Position numbers and translations under genes: made by a program. Positions 61,951-64,000 of a stretch of 64,000 nucleotides of DNA are shown piece after piece (the first letter of the stretch is position 1; each line of letters begins with the position of its first letter). Where the stretch lies: assembly GCF_000155615.1 (NCBI RefSeq), contig NZ_DS989915.1:715008-779007 (forward strand), given 5' to 3'. The stretch is from Alcanivorax sp. DG881 (GTDB lineage: Bacteria > Pseudomonadota > Gammaproteobacteria > Pseudomonadales > Alcanivoracaceae). A model generated the notes under the pieces. The model saw only the letters and a program-made list of their open reading frames with translations, made no database searches and had not been told where the DNA came from.

Positions 61951-63048
61951 TCAATGCTGCGTCACACTGGGAAACGCCCGCTTGCCGACTTCCGTCAGTG
62001 ATAGCCGGGCCGCCAGGCGCCGGGCTGCTGCCCGGTAAAGTGCAGCCTCGTCACTGTCGGGGAACGCCTGCATCACCGGTTCGCCCTTGTCCGACTGCTC
62101 GCGGATGCGCAGGGACAATGGCAGCGCAGCCAACACCTCAGTGTCATAATCCGCTGCCATCTTGTCGCCACCGCCCTGACCGAAAATAGCCTCCTGGTGC
62201 CCACACTGGCTACAGACATGCATGGCCATGTTTTCCAGAATGCCCAGCACCCGGATATCCACCTTGCGGAACATTTCCACGCCCTTGATAGCATCCAGCA
62301 AGGCGATATCCTGGGGCGTGGTAATCACCACGGCACCGGCTACGGGGATTTTCTGGGCCAGCGTCAGCTGGATGTCCCCGGTGCCGGGGGGCAAATCCAC
62401 CAACAGATAGTCCAGCTCATGCCAGCGGGTCTGTTCCATCATCTGCACCAGCGCGCCGCTGGCCTTGGGCCCACGCCACACCACCGGTGTCTGCTTTGTT
62501 GTCAGGTACCCCATGGACATGGTCTGCAAACCGTAGGCGTCCACCGGCACAAAGAATTTGCCTTCCAGCACTTGTGGGCGGGTACCGTCGGGCAGCCCCA
62601 GCATCAACGGCTGGCTGGGCCCGAACACGTCCGCGTCCAGCAATCCAACACGGGCACCCTCCGCCTGTAATGCCAGCGCCAGATTCACCGCCGAGGTGGA
62701 TTTGCCCACCCCGCCCTTGCCGGACGCAACGGCGATGATATTGGCGACCTGGTCCCGCGCCGGCAGGCTGCTTTGCGCCCGGTGCGGCACAATGCGACTT
62801 TCCACCGTCACTGACAGGGAGCGCTGCTCCAGCACCGGGGCCATGTGGGCGTGAATGGCATCAATCAGCGCGTCACGAATACTGTCGCAGGGATAGCCCA
62901 GAGTCACCGTGGCCGTCACGGCAGCATCGCTCAACTGAAACGCACTGATGCCATTCACCTGATTCAGGCTGACACCCAGATCCTCGGGAATAAAATCGCC
63001 CAGGTGCTGTCGAATCTGCTGCTCCGATTTATCCATGGCTGAACTCAT
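61951..63048 (-). CDS. apbC: Iron-sulfur cluster carrier ATPase ApbC/Mrp
   Basis: A 365-aa MRP/NBP35-type P-loop protein. N-terminal DUF59-like domain (residues about 10-85), deviant Walker A VASGKGGVGKSTSAVNLA near residue 100, LLDADVFGPSQP, VDLPPGTGDIQLTL, and the CSQC pair near 285 that holds a transferable Fe-S cluster. I start at ATG 63048, preceded by GGTGAG; ATG 63036 is an alternative. Delivers clusters to apo-proteins in the cytoplasm. Confidence 0.95.
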   Translation of the reverse strand: MSSAMDKSEQQIRQHLGDFIPEDLGVSLNQVNGISAFQLSDAAVTATVTLGYPCDSIRDALIDAIHAHMAPVLEQRSLSVTVESRIVPHRAQSSLPARDQVANIIAVASGKGGVGKSTSAVNLALALQAEGARVGLLDADVFGPSQPLMLGLPDGTRPQVLEGKFFVPVDAYGLQTMSMGYLTTKQTPVVWRGPKASGALVQMMEQTRWHELDYLLVDLPPGTGDIQLTLAQKIPVAGAVVITTPQDIALLDAIKGVEMFRKVDIRVLGILENMAMHVCSQCGHQEAIFGQGGGDKMAADYDTEVLAALPLSLRIREQSDKGEPVMQAFPDSDEAALYRAAARRLAARLSLTEVGKRAFPSVTQH

Positions 63049-63244
63049 GACTGTACTCACCGATTGCCTCTGCCTCACGAGCTGCGATGATAGGGGCTAA
63101 CGGACCAACAACCAAGGGGACCTTTGCCCTGCGTTTTGTAAGGGAAACCATTCGTTTAAACGGTTTGTGCGAGATGAGTTGCGTAAACCTGACCGATCAG
63201 CAAAATAGAGCTTTGCCGCCTGCACGGCAGTACAAGGAGATATC

Positions 63245-63940
63245 ATGAAAGTTGTATCCGCTGCGACCCTGTTGATCGCTGGCACACTGGCGTTGACCGG
63301 TTGCGACAACACCACCATCAATACCACCCGCGACAGCATTACCGTGTCCGGTAGCGGCGAAATCAACGCCCAACCGGATCGCTTCACCGTGGTCGCCACC
63401 GCCAGTGAAAATGGTGATGATATTGCCGACATGAAAGACCGCGTGGACGACGCCGTCGGCAATATGCTGGATCTGGCCGATGATCTGGATATTGAAGAAA
63501 AATCCGTCACTGCCAGTACCATGCGTGTCTCTCCCCAATGGCAATACCAACCCGAGCGCAAACTGATTGGCCATCAGGTCAGCCGCGACGTGAGCTTCAA
63601 GGTTGATGGCCTTGAAACCTATGCCGAACTGCTGGAAGGGTTAGCAGAACAGGGCGTACGTAACATCCGCCCCACTGGCGCTGAGGTCAGCAACCGCGAC
63701 GAGCTGGGCAACCAGGCACTGAAAAAAGCCGTGGCCGATGCCCGCCAACGGGCAGAAATTATTGCCGAAGCCGCCGACCGCGATCTGGGTGAAGCCTTCC
63801 AGATCACCGCTCAGGGTATCCACCACCCGCAACCGGTGATGATGATGGCTCGCAGCAAGGAAAGCGGTGCCGCAGACAGTTACCGGGCCGGCGAAACCGA
63901 AATTTCCGCTCAGGTACAAATCACCTTTGAACTGAACTGA
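63245..63940 (+). CDS. SIMPL-domain (DUF541) lipoprotein
   Basis: A 231-aa protein with a lipoprotein signal: lipobox LTGC with Cys near residue 20. The SIMPL/DUF541 domain follows: ITVSGSGEINAQPDRFTVVATAS, the long helix DDIADMKDRVDDAVGN, and ALKKAVADARQRAEIIAEAA near the end. The family is periplasmic or outer-membrane anchored and linked to stress tolerance, activity unknown. ATG 63245 follows AAGGAGAT. Possibly transcribed with the gene starting at 63953. Confidence 0.88.
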   Translation: MKVVSAATLLIAGTLALTGCDNTTINTTRDSITVSGSGEINAQPDRFTVVATASENGDDIADMKDRVDDAVGNMLDLADDLDIEEKSVTASTMRVSPQWQYQPERKLIGHQVSRDVSFKVDGLETYAELLEGLAEQGVRNIRPTGAEVSNRDELGNQALKKAVADARQRAEIIAEAADRDLGEAFQITAQGIHHPQPVMMMARSKESGAADSYRAGETEISAQVQITFELN

Positions 63941-63952
63941 TCGGGCATCTCC

Positions 63953-64000
63953 ATGGACGCACTGGGCCAGATTTGCAGCGCAGCACTCCAGCAGTACCTG
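63953..64000 (+). CDS. Possible start of the next gene (cut by window end)
   Basis: An ATG 12 bases after the SIMPL stop opens a frame MDALGQICSAALQQYL that is still open at the end of the window. Too short to identify; the ribosome site is unclear (GGGCATC). Confidence 0.35.
   Translation, partial: MDALGQICSAALQQYL

Overview
The window is dense, GC-rich, gene-packed chromosome from a Gammaproteobacterium. The gene set (purM-purN beside a DUF2066 gene and hda, sthA, rlmM, purU, epmC, a GspN gene, GlyGly-CTERM-like surface proteins, a fatty-acid beta-oxidation pair, and three AraC regulators of the OruR-like arabinose-binding type) fits a marine hydrocarbon or lipid degrader of the Alcanivorax kind. 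That placement is an inference from gene content; there is no rRNA here to confirm it. No tRNA, rRNA, CRISPR array or complete insertion sequence was seen.

Layout. 1-7.6 kb: the broken end of an OmpA-like gene, a Met/His-rich outer-membrane protein, an AraC regulator, an SRPBCC protein, an RND/MMPL exporter and an exported HAD hydrolase. 7.6-11.9 kb: an accessory, more A+T-rich block of small minus-strand genes. At least three sites between these genes have the anatomy of integron attC sites, so the block reads as an integron cassette array with no integrase in the window (a CALIN). Its cargo is a 289-aa unknown, a zinc-ribbon protein, a small MreB-like protein and a GNAT acetyltransferase. 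11.9-16.1 kb: class I fumarase and a yihY-acyP-hydrolase operon. 16.1-24.3 kb: one long overlapping plus-strand run, arsC-wrbA-DUF2069-RDD-SpoIIM-DUF4129-DUF4350-MoxR-DUF58, probably a MoxR AAA+ membrane/envelope system. 24.3-30.8 kb: epmC, a MATE pump, a Fur-box-preceded DUF3649-PepSY-DUF3325 iron cluster, a gamma-glutamylcyclotransferase, an unknown protein and tusA.

30.8-37 kb: a secreted lipase and two related secreted beta-rich proteins, one carrying two inserted ASH-type Ig-like domains, next to an AraC regulator. 37-43.8 kb: gspN, an AmpG-like permease, rlmM, an outer-membrane protein, purU, an AraC regulator and a lone receiver protein. 43.9-49.8 kb: a fadBA-type pair, a tandem-domain GST protein, a tiny charged protein, a PilZ protein and an Smr protein. 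50-64 kb: sthA, a LapA-domain protein, a 1433-aa surface protein that looks like two genes fused end to end, hda, DUF2066, purM, purN, two DUF3108 proteins, dcd, apbC and a SIMPL lipoprotein.

Two things stand out beyond single genes. The first is the integrase-less cassette array. The second is a recurring intergenic architecture: degenerate repeats of 7-nt period, usually as inverted pairs, at seven loci and mostly between convergent genes. The heptamer differs from locus to locus while the period and arrangement stay the same.
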